Below are positions 16,349-26,773 of a DNA stretch of 64,000 nt, piece after piece. The number at the start of each line of letters is the position of its first letter. Position 1 is the first letter of the stretch. Origin of the DNA: Gallionella sp. (lineage in GTDB: Bacteria > Pseudomonadota > Gammaproteobacteria > Burkholderiales > Gallionellaceae); NCBI GenBank assembly GCA_028687575.1, contig JAQTZW010000010.1, forward strand, positions 37,226 through 101,225. The letters run 5' to 3'. The notes under the pieces were generated by a model that saw only the letters and a list, made by a program, of their open reading frames with translations, was not told the DNA's origin and searched no databases. A program made the translations under genes and the position numbers.

Positions 16349-16975
16349 TTATTCAGACTTGCGCAACACGATGCCCCGGAACCAACCGCCGGCCAGCAAG
16401 GGTCGGTCGCTGACGACTTCCAGCTGTGGCACGGCATCGAGGACTTCCTCGAACACCACGTCCATGCGCGTGGCGATGCGGCGCGACAGCGGGGTAAGCA
16501 GGCGGCGCAGCGGCGCGGCTTTGCCCGGTTGCAGGAATTTGTCGAACAGCAGGATGCTGCCGCCCGGCTTTAGCACTCTGGCGGCTTCCGACAGGCAGCG
16601 GCGCGGCTCCGGCACGACGGCGGCGATCAAGTGCAGCACCACGAAATCGAACTGCGCGTCAGAGAACGGCAGCGCCATGCTATCGCCCAGCACGAAATCC
16701 ACTTGCAGATTCGCCGCGCGTGGCCTGGCACGTGCCAACATCCCAGCGTTGAAGTCCAGTGCAGTGTAGTGATGCTGCGAGGGAAGCAAAGGCAGGTCGA
16801 GTCCAGTACCTGCGCCGCTGACCAGAATCCGGTAGCTGCCAGACATCGGCAGCGCGGCCAGCGAAGCCTGCCGCGCATGGCGCATCGGGCGCTCGATGAC
16901 GGCATCGTAAAGCGGTGCGATCAGGCTGTAACTGGCGCGCAACAGTGGATTCTGACGATAGGGTTGGTCGTGCAT
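16349..16975 (-). CDS. Class I SAM-dependent methyltransferase (UbiE/PmtA-like)
   Basis: A 208-residue Rossmann methyltransferase. Motif I is ILVSGAGTGLDLPLL (about residues 50-64), the acidic end of strand 2 is TALDFNAGML, motif II is ALPFSDAQFDFVVLHL and motif III LKPGGSILLFDKFL. This layout is shared by phosphatidylethanolamine N-methyltransferases and other UbiE-related enzymes; the substrate cannot be told from sequence. No membrane segment. It starts 4 bases after the oxyR stop on the same strand, so oxyR and this gene may form one transcript. Confidence 0.85.
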   Translation of the reverse strand: MHDQPYRQNPLLRASYSLIAPLYDAVIERPMRHARQASLAALPMSGSYRILVSGAGTGLDLPLLPSQHHYTALDFNAGMLARARPRAANLQVDFVLGDSMALPFSDAQFDFVVLHLIAAVVPEPRRCLSEAARVLKPGGSILLFDKFLQPGKAAPLRRLLTPLSRRIATRMDVVFEEVLDAVPQLEVVSDRPLLAGGWFRGIVLRKSE

Positions 16976-16979
16976 GGTG

Positions 16980-17885
16980 TCAACTCAGGTGGGTTAGACA
17001 AGGGATATTAACTTGTGCAATGGCGGTTGCGAGCGCTTCAATGGCGCTGCAGCGCGAAAAGCCGCTGCGCCAGGCGAGTGCGATGCGTCTTGCGGGCACT
17101 GGATCGCTGAACGGGATGACTTCCAGTAGCGGGCTGCGATAGCGCGCGCTGTTCGCCGAAGCAGGCAGCACGGTGATACCAAGGTTGGAGGCAACCAGAT
17201 TGCGCACAGTTTCCAGCGAAGTGCCCTGCTGGACAGCCGCACCTCGCCGGTGAAGTTCCGGGCAGGCCTCAGCCACCTGATTGCTGAAGCAATGTCCGGA
17301 ATCCAGCAACAATACTTTTTCGCCGGCGAGTTCCTGAGCCGCGATGCTGGCGCGCCCCGCCCAGTGGTGCTGCTTGTTGACCACCACCTCGAATGGTTCG
17401 TCATACAACGGGCGGGTCTGCATGCCAAGCGGGGCGAATGGTAACGCGATGATGGCTGCATCCAGATTTTCGTTGCCTAAATGCATTTCAAGATTCGCAG
17501 TGAGATTCTCCTCAATCTCCAGTGTCAGTCCAGGTGCGATTTCGACCAGTGTGGGCAACAGATCAGGCAACAGATAAGGTGCGACGCTATAGATAACGCC
17601 AAGCCGCAAAGTGCCGCATAGCGGGTCCTGGCACTGTTCAGCCAGTGTACGAATACGCTCCGCCTCGTCCAGTACCAATTGCGCCTGCCGGACGATTTGC
17701 TGACCGACTGGAGTCAGCCTAACCTCCGATTTGCCACGTTCGAAGATCATCACGCCCAGCTCCTGCTCCAGCTTCTGTATTCCGAGTGACAGCGCGGGCT
17801 GGCTGATGTAAGCCTTTTCGGCAGCACGACGGAAGTTGAGTTCCTGCGCGACAGCGACTATGTAACGCAGTTCGTTCAAGGTCAT
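16980..17885 (-). CDS. oxyR: Peroxide-sensing LysR-type regulator OxyR
   Basis: A 301-residue LysR regulator: N-terminal winged helix (MTLNELRYIVAVAQELNFRR, then AEKAYISQPALSLGIQKLE) and a periplasmic-binding-like sensor domain. It carries Cys199 in SGHCFSNQ and Cys208 in AEAC, the exact spacing and numbering of the redox pair of E. coli OxyR, followed by the conserved GTSLETVRNLVASNLGITVLP region (residues about 221-241). It is therefore a peroxide sensor that forms a C199-C208 disulfide and activates transcription. It lies back to back with katG and shares a 151-base control region, so katG, the small ORF and dps are its likely targets. Confidence 0.95.
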   Translation of the reverse strand: MTLNELRYIVAVAQELNFRRAAEKAYISQPALSLGIQKLEQELGVMIFERGKSEVRLTPVGQQIVRQAQLVLDEAERIRTLAEQCQDPLCGTLRLGVIYSVAPYLLPDLLPTLVEIAPGLTLEIEENLTANLEMHLGNENLDAAIIALPFAPLGMQTRPLYDEPFEVVVNKQHHWAGRASIAAQELAGEKVLLLDSGHCFSNQVAEACPELHRRGAAVQQGTSLETVRNLVASNLGITVLPASANSARYRSPLLEVIPFSDPVPARRIALAWRSGFSRCSAIEALATAIAQVNIPCLTHLS

Positions 17886-20223
<2,338 letters not shown>

Positions 20224-20256
20224 TACCCGCCTCAGAATCGCAGTGTGGTTAGCCCG

Positions 20257-20283
20257 GTTACGCCATCGAACGGATGGCGCAAC
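20257..20283 (+). repeat. Intercistronic hairpin after katG
   Basis: GTTACGCCATC / GATGGCGCAAC with a 5-base loop forms a stem of about 10 bp broken by one mismatch, placed between the katG stop and the next ribosome site. No T run follows, so it is more likely an mRNA-processing or stabilising hairpin than a full terminator. Confidence 0.5.
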
Positions 20284-20303
20284 CCTCGATTAAGGAGAGC
20301 AAC

Positions 20304-20453
20304 ATGAAAACATGGAGACATTATTCACATCAAAGTGCATTGCTGGCACAATCCTTCGCGGCAGCACTGGCGATGTTGGGCATGGGTCTGGAAGGTATGG
20401 CGACTGAGCAGCAAGCTGATTTTTTGTCTCAGACACCCAAGTCTAACGATTGA
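20304..20453 (+). CDS. 49-residue small ORF between katG and dps
   Basis: An unrecognised 49-aa ORF starting MKTWRHYSHQSALLAQSF. The middle (about residues 12-32) is Ala/Leu/Met/Gly-rich and could be a short amphipathic or weak membrane helix; the tail is polar (TEQQADFLSQTPKSND). It starts three bases after AAGGAGAGC, a ribosome site identical in sequence to those of katG and dps, and sits 80 bases after katG and 35 bases before dps. That context argues for real translation as part of the OxyR/peroxide set. Function unknown; it could also be a leader peptide for dps. Confidence 0.6.
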   Translation: MKTWRHYSHQSALLAQSFAAALAMLGMGLEGMATEQQADFLSQTPKSND

Positions 20454-20488
20454 TTTTTAAATTCACCTCAACGTAAAAGGAGAGCGAC

Positions 20489-20983
20489 ATGAGCAAAGTC
20501 AGCAAAAATCCATCGGCCATCAATATCGGCATCAGTGACAAGGACAGGAACAAGATCGCCGAAGGCCTGTCACGCATGCTGGCCGACACCTACACCCTGT
20601 ATCTCAAGACGCACAATTTCCACTGGAACGTCACCGGGCCGATGTTCCAGACGCTGCACCTGATGTTCATGACCCAGTACAACGAGATGTGGCTGGCGGT
20701 TGACGTGATCGCCGAACGCATCCGCGCGCTGGGTTATCCCGCCCCCGGCGACTACAAGGCCTTCGCAGGCCTGACCTGCATCGTGGAAAGCAAGGGAGTA
20801 CCGAAGGCCGTCGAGATGATTCGGCAGCTGGTAGAAGGACAGGAAGCAGTGGCGCGCACCGCCCGCGAAGTGCTGAAAGTCGCCGAGAAGGCCGGAGATC
20901 AGCCGACCGTGGACATGCTGTCGGCGCGCATGGAGGTGCACGAAAAGAATGCCTGGATGCTGCGCAGTCTGCTGGAAGAGTGA
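20489..20983 (+). CDS. dps: Dps-family ferritin-like DNA-protection protein
   Basis: A 164-residue four-helix protein that forms 12-mer cages, oxidises Fe(II) with H2O2 and shields DNA. The ferroxidase signature is HNFHWNVTGPMFQTLHLMF near residues 40-58 with the partner YNEMWLAVDVIAERIRALG near 63-81, giving the inter-subunit His, Asp and Glu ligands. Length is standard. The Lys-rich N terminus (MSKVSKNPSAI) could contact DNA. It follows katG and the small ORF with the same AAGGAGAGC ribosome site and is presumably co-regulated by OxyR. Confidence 0.93.
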   Translation: MSKVSKNPSAINIGISDKDRNKIAEGLSRMLADTYTLYLKTHNFHWNVTGPMFQTLHLMFMTQYNEMWLAVDVIAERIRALGYPAPGDYKAFAGLTCIVESKGVPKAVEMIRQLVEGQEAVARTAREVLKVAEKAGDQPTVDMLSARMEVHEKNAWMLRSLLEE

Positions 20984-20985
20984 AA

Positions 20986-21384
20986 ATGTTGGAGAGCCAT
21001 GCAGTCAGTGTCAGGATCTCGTGCGACTGGCATACGCTCTATGAGCGTATCTGGCGGCCTGAGAATTTCCCGGAATGGGCTACCGGACTCAGCGGTATGG
21101 ACATGCATCGGGAAGGCTCGGTTTGGAAGGCGAGCGGACCCAACGGGATGGTCAGGATACGTTTTACGGATCATAACGACTTGGGTGTCATGGATCACTG
21201 GGTCGAACTGGCTGATGGCCAGACGGTGTATGTGCCGCTCAGGGTGATCACGAACGGTGAGGGTGCAGAGGTGCAGTTGACCCTGTTCCGCCAGCGCGGC
21301 ATGACGAACGACAGGTTTGCAGCCGATGCCGAATGGGTGCGGCGCGACTTTGAGAGATTGAGGCTGCTGGCAAGCAGCATGTGA
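20986..21384 (+). CDS. SRPBCC-fold (START/polyketide-cyclase-like) protein
   Basis: A 132-residue protein. The N-terminal VSVRISCDWHTLYERIWRPENFPEWATGL is like the first strand and helices of the SRPBCC hydrophobic-ligand fold, and the C-terminal ADAEWVRRDFERLRLLASS matches its long closing helix. Ligand unknown. The ATG at 20986 lies two bases after the dps stop, and the ribosome site GGAAGAG is within the dps end, so translation is coupled. It is convergent with ubiA with only 10 bases between the stops. A link to peroxide stress is inferred from position. Confidence 0.7.
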   Translation: MLESHAVSVRISCDWHTLYERIWRPENFPEWATGLSGMDMHREGSVWKASGPNGMVRIRFTDHNDLGVMDHWVELADGQTVYVPLRVITNGEGAEVQLTLFRQRGMTNDRFAADAEWVRRDFERLRLLASSM

Positions 21385-21394
21385 ATACCGTGGT

Positions 21395-22258
21395 TCAGGC
21401 GATCAGGTAATCCGCCACCACCGCCACGAACACTGTCGCTCCGATCCAGTTGTTGTGCAAAAAGGCCTTGAAGCAGGCTTCGCGCTCCCGATGACGAATC
21501 AGGGTGTAGTGATAGACCGCGATGCCTGCCGCGACCAGCAGACCTGCGAAATAGGGCATCCCCAGCCCGGCCATGTTGCCTGCCAGAGCCAGCAGCGCCA
21601 GCGTCGCGGCGTAACAGCCCATTACCGCCAGCACATCAAAATCACCGAAGAACAGCGCCGAGGAGTGGATGCCCAAGTGGATGTCGTCGTCGCGGTCCAC
21701 CATCGCGTATTCGGTGTCGTAGGCCACCGCCCAGCACACGTTGGCAGCCAGCAACACCCAGGCGACCGGCGGCACGGCATCCAGCTGGGCGGCAAACGCC
21801 ATCGGGATGCCGAAGCCGAAGGCGATGCCCAGATAGGCCTGCGGAATCGCCAGAAAGCGTTTGGTGAACGGGTAGCTGCCGGCCAGGAACACCGCCGGTA
21901 TCGAGAGCAGCAGCGTCAGCGTGTTGAGCGGCAATATCAGCAGCAGGGAGGCGACCGAGAGAGCCACCGCCAGCCACACCGCCTCGCGGCCTGAGATGCG
22001 CCCGCTGGTGATGGGGCGCTGTTGGGTGCGCTTGACGTGGCGGTCTATGTCGCGGTCGGCGTAGTCGTTGATCGCGCAGCCGGCGGAACGCATCAGCACC
22101 GTGCCCAGCGTGAAGATCAGCACGATGAGCCAGGCGGGATGACCGTGGCCGGCGATCCACACGCCCCACAGCGTGGGCCACAGCAGCAGCAGGATGCCGA
22201 TCGGGCGATTCAGGCGGGTGAGCTGGATGTAAAGCGAGAGGCGTTCGGATAAATTCAT
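21395..22258 (-). CDS. ubiA: 4-hydroxybenzoate polyprenyltransferase UbiA
   Basis: A 287-residue inner-membrane enzyme that attaches the polyprenyl chain to 4-hydroxybenzoate in ubiquinone synthesis. Eight or nine membrane helices are seen. The first Asp-rich motif is [15 protein letters not shown] and the second [12 protein letters not shown], the two magnesium-diphosphate sites. [19 protein letters not shown] near the N terminus is also typical. I start it at ATG 22258; an extension to 22360 would be translated from the repeat-rich spacer. It is downstream of ubiC, which provides its substrate. Confidence 0.96.
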   Translation of the reverse strand: MNLSERLSLYIQLTRLNRPIGILLLLWPTLWGVWIAGHGHPAWLIVLIFTLGTVLMRSAGCAINDYADRDIDRHVKRTQQRPITSGRISGREAVWLAVALSVASLLLILPLNTLTLLLSIPAVFLAGSYPFTKRFLAIPQAYLGIAFGFGIPMAFAAQLDAVPPVAWVLLAANVCWAVAYDTEYAMVDRDDDIHLGIHSSALFFGDFDVLAVMGCYAATLALLALAGNMAGLGMPYFAGLLVAAGIAVYHYTLIRHREREACFKAFLHNNWIGATVFVAVVADYLIA

Positions 22259-22286
22259 TTCAAGATTTGGGGACGAAGATCGGGGA

Positions 22287-22570
22287 TGAAGGAGCGAGGA
22301 TTGAGGATGGAGGGGCGAGAGAGCGCCTCGAAGCGGGGGGAATCCTGTATCCCGCTCCACTCAAATAATCCGGAGAAAAAATCCGTCATTCCCGCGTAGG
22401 CGGGAATCCAGTTGATTGAAAAATTCCCGCATAGAGGGTCAATGACGGGGGGGCGCCCGCATGGCGGAGTGTTAATTTCACTGGATTCCCGCCGGCGCGG
22501 GAATGACGGTGCTATTGGATTGCTTGGGTGCAATCCTCGAATCTCTTTTCTCATTCCTCAATCCTCAATC
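22287..22570. repeat. Nested inverted repeats between ubiC and ubiA
   Basis: The 292-base spacer holds two copies of a palindromic unit in opposite orientation: CGTCATTCCCGCGTAGGCGG at 22384 (running to 22412) and its complement ending GGCGCGGGAATGACGG at 22509. Each unit contains ATTCCC-N8-GGGAAT, the pattern of the neisserial dRS3/REP-like repeats that occur widely in betaproteobacteria. A degenerate third copy (ATTCCCGCATAGAGGG) is near 22423. Outside them, GAGGATTGAGG near 22297 and CCTCAATCCTC near 22556 form a further distant inverted pair. Confidence 0.7.
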
Positions 22571-23099
22571 CTAACCGCATGATTTCCGGCAGGAACACTT
22601 CAGTGACCAGCAGCGGCGCGCCGTGCAGGAGGAACAGCGAGCGGCGCGCCCACAGCCGGTCGGGCGGGGTCGGCATGCCGGCGGTCGCGCTGCGGTACAG
22701 CGGGTGGTGCGGGTGCAGCGCCTTGTAGTGCAGCGGCTGGCGCTGCACCTGCGGCAGCGCGAACAGCACCGCGCCCAGCGGCTTGTCGCCCAGATTGCGC
22801 AACGCGGCCCATGCGCCGCGCAGGTGGCGGGTCGCGCAGGCGCTGTGGGCGAACACCACCGGTTGCCCGTCGGCGTGCAGGAACACTTCGCGTGACCAGG
22901 CGAACTGGTGGGGGGCGATGCCCAGCAACGAAGACTCATCCAGCGCGATGCGCGCCAAGCTGCTGCGCAGGTTGCGCACGTTGAAACGGCTGCAACGCTG
23001 TTGGATGCGCTGCGTCAGCGAACCGTGGTCGCGCAGCCAGGGCAGCAGTGCTGCGCCCGCGCCCAGTGCTGCGCCGTTCCAGTAAATGTCTTTATGCAT
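22551..23099 (-). CDS. ubiC: Chorismate lyase UbiC
   Basis: A 182-residue protein that cleaves chorismate to 4-hydroxybenzoate and pyruvate, the first committed step to ubiquinone. Family features are LLPWLRDHGSLTQRIQQRC near the N terminus, the REVFLHADGQPVVFAHS strand pair, LGAVLFALPQV and the closing WARRSLFLLHGAPLLVTEVF with the catalytic Glu near the C terminus. The ATG at 23099 overlaps the last codons of recG by 8 bases; a longer frame up to 23432 is only recG read in another frame. The gene precedes ubiA, from which it is separated by the repeat cluster. Confidence 0.9.
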   Translation of the reverse strand: MHKDIYWNGAALGAGAALLPWLRDHGSLTQRIQQRCSRFNVRNLRSSLARIALDESSLLGIAPHQFAWSREVFLHADGQPVVFAHSACATRHLRGAWAALRNLGDKPLGAVLFALPQVQRQPLHYKALHPHHPLYRSATAGMPTPPDRLWARRSLFLLHGAPLLVTEVFLPEIMRLGLRIEE

Positions 23100-25146
23100 G
23101 CAAATAGTCATGTTTGTGCGCCATCCAGCGCTGTAAATAGGCCTGAGCCGCGTCGGGGAGGTCGCGCAGCAACTCATCGGCAATCCGTCGCGCATCTTCC
23201 AGCAAATCTTCATCCGCATCAATGTCGGCGAAGCGCAGTATCGCCACGCCGCTCTGTCGCGCACCCAGCAGTTCGCCCGGCCCGCGCAATTGTAAATCGT
23301 GTTGGGCGATGGCGAAGCCGTCGTTGTTTTCGAAGATGACCTTGAGCCGCGCCCGCGCCAGTTCGGACAGTCTGTCCTGCTGGTAGAGCAGGATGCACAG
23401 GCTGTGTGCCGCGCCCCGCCCCACCCGGCCACGCAGCTGGTGTAGCTGTGCCAGTCCCATGCGCTCGGCGTGGTCTATCACCATCAGGCTGGCGTTGGGC
23501 ACGTCCACGCCGACCTCGATCACCGTGGTGGCGACCAACAGCTGCAATTCGCCCGCCTTGAACGCGGACATGGCTGCGGCTTTTTCGGCGCTGCTCATCT
23601 TGCCGTGCACCAGTCCGACGCGCAGCTCGGGGAAGGTTTCCGCAAGCGTCTGGAAAGTCTCCAGCGCATTCTGCAATTGCAGTGTTTCGGATTCGTCTAT
23701 CAAGGGGCACACCCAGTAGGCCTGCTGCCCCCCGACACAAGCGGCGCGCACCCGGCTGATGACTTCTTCGCGGCGCGCGTCATTGACCAGCTTGGTGACT
23801 ATCGGCGTGCGGCCCGGCGGTAGCGCGTCTATCACCGAGACATCCAGATCAGCGTAATAGCTCATCGCCAGTGTGCGCGGGATGGGCGTGGCGCTCATCA
23901 TCAATTGATGTGGTTCAGCAGGCTGTTGTGGCGCGGCTTCACGTCCCTTGCCGTGCAGCGCCAGCCGTTGCTGCACGCCGAACTTATGCTGCTCGTCTAC
24001 GATCGCCAGGCCCAGTTGCCGGAAGCTGACCTGCTCCTGAAACAGTGCGTGCGTACCGATGGCCAGCAGGGTCTCGCCGCTGGCGAGCTTGTTTGCCGCG
24101 AGCTGTTTGTCCTTTTTCTTCAGGCTACCGGACAGCCAAACCGGAGTGATGCCCAGCGGTGCGAGCCAGTCGGTAAGTTTCAAATAATGTTGTTCGGCAA
24201 GTATTTCGGTCGGTGCCATGAAGGCAACCTGCTGGCCGTTCTCGATAGCCTGCAATGCAGCGAGTGCTGCAACGATGGTCTTGCCACTGCCGACATCTCC
24301 CAGCAGCAGCCGCTGCATCGGGTGCGGGCGGGCGAGGTCGCGGCTGATCTCGTCCAGCACTTTTTGCTGCGCCCCGGTCAGTGCGAACGGCAGGCTGGCC
24401 AGCAACGCGCGGGCCAGTTCGCCGCGCGCGGGCAGGGCGAAGGCGCGGCGCTTGCCGCGTTCGCGGTGATGGACACGCATTGAAAGCTGCTGTGCCAGCA
24501 GTTCGTCGAACTTGATGCGCCGCCAGGCAGCATGGCTGCGGTCTTGTAGCACGTTCGCCGCAATGTCGGGTGTGGGGTTGTGCAGCAATCGCAGGCTTTC
24601 CGGGAAGCCTGCCAGTTGCAGCGACTGGCGCACGCTATCCGGCAGCAGTTCGGGCGCGGGGACGACCTCCAGCGCGTTGGCAATCAGTTTGCGCAAGGTG
24701 GCCTGCGGCAATCCAGCGGTGGTCGGATAGACCGGCGTCAGACTGGTTTGCAGCGGGGTTTCGTCATCCACCGCGCGGCATTTCGGATGCACCATCTCCA
24801 ACCCGTAATAGCCCATGCGCACTTCGCCGACGGCGCGTATCTGCTTGTCCACGGCGAGCTGTTTTTGCTGGCTGGGATAGAAGTTCAAAAAGCGCAGGTA
24901 CAGCTCACCGCCTGCATCCTGCAAACGGCAGATCAGCGTGCGGCGCGGGCGGAAGGTGACTTCGGCATGGGTGATCACGCCCTGCACCTGCACTGTCTGG
25001 CCGGGCTCTGCGGTGGCGATGGGCGCAAGATGCGTTTCGTCCTCGTAACGCAGCGGCAGGTGCAGCAGCAGGTCGGCGCGATGACGAATACCCAGCTTGG
25101 CCAGTTTGGCCAGCGTAGCAGGCGGGATTTTGGCGGGCGGGGTCAA
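23092..25146 (-). CDS. recG: ATP-dependent DNA helicase RecG
   Basis: A 684-residue branch-migration helicase that remodels stalled replication forks and Holliday junctions. The wedge domain occupies about the first 230 residues (LLLHLPLRYEDETHL, GEVRMGYYGLEMVHPKCR). Helicase motifs include LLGDVGSGKTIVA (I), FMAPTEILAEQHY (Ia), DEQHKFGVQQR (II, DEQH), MMSATPIPRTLAM (III), and QLHQLRGRVGRG (VI). The only usable start appears to be TTG 25146, because an in-frame TAG lies shortly upstream and no ATG or GTG intervenes; this leaves the N terminus a few residues shorter than E. coli RecG. It probably follows ridA in one transcript. Confidence 0.95.
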   Translation of the reverse strand: MTPPAKIPPATLAKLAKLGIRHRADLLLHLPLRYEDETHLAPIATAEPGQTVQVQGVITHAEVTFRPRRTLICRLQDAGGELYLRFLNFYPSQQKQLAVDKQIRAVGEVRMGYYGLEMVHPKCRAVDDETPLQTSLTPVYPTTAGLPQATLRKLIANALEVVPAPELLPDSVRQSLQLAGFPESLRLLHNPTPDIAANVLQDRSHAAWRRIKFDELLAQQLSMRVHHRERGKRRAFALPARGELARALLASLPFALTGAQQKVLDEISRDLARPHPMQRLLLGDVGSGKTIVAALAALQAIENGQQVAFMAPTEILAEQHYLKLTDWLAPLGITPVWLSGSLKKKDKQLAANKLASGETLLAIGTHALFQEQVSFRQLGLAIVDEQHKFGVQQRLALHGKGREAAPQQPAEPHQLMMSATPIPRTLAMSYYADLDVSVIDALPPGRTPIVTKLVNDARREEVISRVRAACVGGQQAYWVCPLIDESETLQLQNALETFQTLAETFPELRVGLVHGKMSSAEKAAAMSAFKAGELQLLVATTVIEVGVDVPNASLMVIDHAERMGLAQLHQLRGRVGRGAAHSLCILLYQQDRLSELARARLKVIFENNDGFAIAQHDLQLRGPGELLGARQSGVAILRFADIDADEDLLEDARRIADELLRDLPDAAQAYLQRWMAHKHDYLHA

Positions 25147-25205
25147 CGCGCCACTCGCTTGTCGCTATCTGGTCGCAAGGTGAAAGGCGCGCTGCCGGCG
25201 AGCCA

Positions 25206-25592
25206 TTAGCCCTGAACCACCAGCACGCCGTCGGCTTCGACCAGCGCGCCGCGCGGCAGCGAGGCCACGCCCACCGCAGCGCGCGCCGGGTAAGGCTGCT
25301 GGAAATACTGCGCCATGATCTCGTTCACTTTTGCGAAGTGACCGAGGTCGGTCAGGAAGATGTTCAGTTTGACCACATCGGCCAGGCTGCCGCCGCTGGC
25401 GGTCGCGACCGCACGCAGGTTCTGAAAAACGCGATGAATTTGCGCCTCAATGTCGGCGGCCATTTGCATGGTAGCCGGGTCTAGCCCAATCTGACCGGAC
25501 AGATAAACCGTGTCGTCCACGCGTACTGCCTGCGAATAAGTGCCGATTGCGGCGGGTGCGTCCGGGGTCTGGATGATGCGCTTGCTTGCCAT
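25206..25592 (-). CDS. ridA: RidA-family enamine/imine deaminase
   Basis: A 128-residue YjgF/RidA protein that hydrolyses reactive enamines and imines such as 2-aminoacrylate released by PLP enzymes. The signature is present: [20 protein letters not shown] near the N terminus, GQIGLDP, and the C-terminal [21 protein letters not shown] with the catalytic Arg. Length is standard for the trimeric family. The ATG 25592 has a reasonable upstream region. It lies 59 bases ahead of recG on the same strand. Confidence 0.95.
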   Translation of the reverse strand: MASKRIIQTPDAPAAIGTYSQAVRVDDTVYLSGQIGLDPATMQMAADIEAQIHRVFQNLRAVATASGGSLADVVKLNIFLTDLGHFAKVNEIMAQYFQQPYPARAAVGVASLPRGALVEADGVLVVQG

Positions 25593-25769
25593 GTCAGGAT
25601 TCCTGTCGGTGATTTCTGGAGGAGCGGATTATAACCGACAGCCGCGCTACGACAGCCTGCCACCCCAGCGCCGGGATAGACTGATGCCATGAAAATTCTG
25701 GCATTGCGCGGTTATCGGCAGTAAGTCCGAAACCGCCTCCGCCTGGTATCGCCCAGTAGTTGCCGGTCT

Positions 25770-26222
25770 TCAGGCTGACACGGCGATCTTGAAGATCACT
25801 TTGCGCACCTCGCCTGCCGCGACCAGCGGCGCGTGCGCGTCTTCGGGGAAGAATACGCAGAAATGATCTTCGGGCACTGCGACCCACGACGCGGGCGCAT
25901 CCGTGAAGAAGCGGATGTCTTTTTCCTCGCTGTGTTCGCCGACCGGGTTATGGCAATCCGCCAGCGGCTTCCAGCCCATCTCGTCCACACCGTCCAGCAC
26001 CAGCTGGATGTCTATGTAACGCCGGTGCGCCTCCAGCCGCGCCAGCTCGCGGGTGCGGCCCGGCACATGTTCGACGATGGCGAACAACGAATCGCCGACG
26101 ATGGGATAGCGCCCCGGCGCCAGCGCATGCAGGTCGGTGTCGCGGATGAAGTCGAACACGCGCGGAAACAGCGGATGCAGCGTCGCATAGCGGGTGGATT
26201 GGGAAAGTGCGGAAAAGATCAT
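25770..26222 (-). CDS. YhcH/YjgK/YiaL-family (DUF386) protein
   Basis: A 150-residue protein of the double-stranded beta-helix YhcH family; in E. coli one member (NanQ) assists sialic acid anomer opening. Characteristic segments: FDFIRDTDLHALAPGRYPI, ELARLEAHRRYIDIQLVLDG, EMGWKPLADC and the C-terminal HFCVFFPEDAHAPLVAAGEVRKVIFKI with metal-binding His and Glu. No sugar-catabolic genes are adjacent, so the substrate is unknown and the family name is the safe call. A 177-base spacer without clear features lies between it and ridA. Confidence 0.85.
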   Translation of the reverse strand: MIFSALSQSTRYATLHPLFPRVFDFIRDTDLHALAPGRYPIVGDSLFAIVEHVPGRTRELARLEAHRRYIDIQLVLDGVDEMGWKPLADCHNPVGEHSEEKDIRFFTDAPASWVAVPEDHFCVFFPEDAHAPLVAAGEVRKVIFKIAVSA

Positions 26223-26534
26223 GTTTTGAATCTCGCCTTAATACCCTGCCTAGGGCAGGAATCCAAAAAGTGCATCGAAAAATAAATTCGAACCAGTGCG
26301 ACGCAGATTGTGCCATATGTAGCATCCATCCCATCAACCGACTCCTTTGTGTAGGGAAAATTCCTACATGCGACTACCGGTATTTCCTGCAAAAATTGCA
26401 GCAATTGACCACTGTACTTCAGCGCACAGTCGGAACATTATTCTGTCCGCTGGTTAATAGAATTGCGCATCGGAACAGGGAAAATCAAACTTGCTTCGTT
26501 GCAACTGGATAGTCGAAACACAAGAGGAGGCATC
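26223..26534 (+). promoter_or_regulatory. Palindrome-rich upstream region of the 60-aa gene
   Basis: This 312-base gap has no larger gene. It contains several dyads: CCTGCC-TAG-GGCAGG type near 26247, TGTAGG-N7-CCTACA at 26350-26368 and AATTG-CAG-CAATT near 26393. The middle one is a good candidate for a dimeric regulator site. A TTGACC at 26405 could be a -35 box, but no matching -10 at normal spacing is seen. It is also the divergent upstream region of the YhcH gene. Confidence 0.4.
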
Positions 26535-26717
26535 ATGTTTTCCACTTATATTCCTGATTCGTTGCCCCAGATTCCGAGCTATCACCATGAGCTCGCCATC
26601 AAAAAAACTGCCACAATTGAGACATACACCCCGATTTTATCTCCCAAGATGCGAGAAATTCGGGCGCACTTCAGCAACCAGCCTGTCATTCCGCATCTGG
26701 TTGCACTCAGAAACTAA
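26535..26717 (+). CDS. 60-residue small protein, family not recognised
   Basis: A 60-aa ORF (MFSTYIPDSLPQIPSYHHEL at the N terminus, ending HFSNQPVIPHLVALRN) with an excellent AGAGGAGG ribosome site six bases before the ATG. The protein is Pro/Ile-rich, basic toward the middle, with no Cys and no membrane helix. Codon choice is ordinary for the window. Its 312-base upstream region has several palindromes and its 3' end is followed after 17 bases by an 18-bp perfect hairpin. The complete transcription-unit look argues that it is a real gene, but I do not recognise it and give no function. Confidence 0.6.
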   Translation: MFSTYIPDSLPQIPSYHHELAIKKTATIETYTPILSPKMREIRAHFSNQPVIPHLVALRN

Positions 26718-26734
26718 TCCAGATCTGCCGTACC

Positions 26735-26773
26735 CCGAACTTCCCTGAATAGCCCCTATTCAGGGAAGTTCGG
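26735..26773. terminator. Perfect 18-bp hairpin between convergent genes
   Basis: CCGAACTTCCCTGAATAG, loop CCC, then the exact complement. The right arm overlaps the last codons and stop of the flavin reductase-like gene. No long T run follows on either strand, so termination strength is uncertain, but position between two convergent genes fits a bidirectional terminator. Confidence 0.6.

Noticed and set aside
20335..20355. TGGCAC-N-TTCGC inside the small ORF as a sigma-54 promoter for dps
   Set aside because: The -12 part is TTCG and not TTGC, and it lies inside a probable coding sequence; more likely chance.
22384..22509. CRISPR array from repeated palindromes
   Set aside because: Only two full units in inverted orientation and no regular spacers; typical of REP/dRS3-like repeats.
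22551..23432. Longer UbiC-frame ORF reaching into recG
   Set aside because: The added N-terminal part is recG in another frame (Arg/Cys/Ser-rich text). Real start is ATG 23099.
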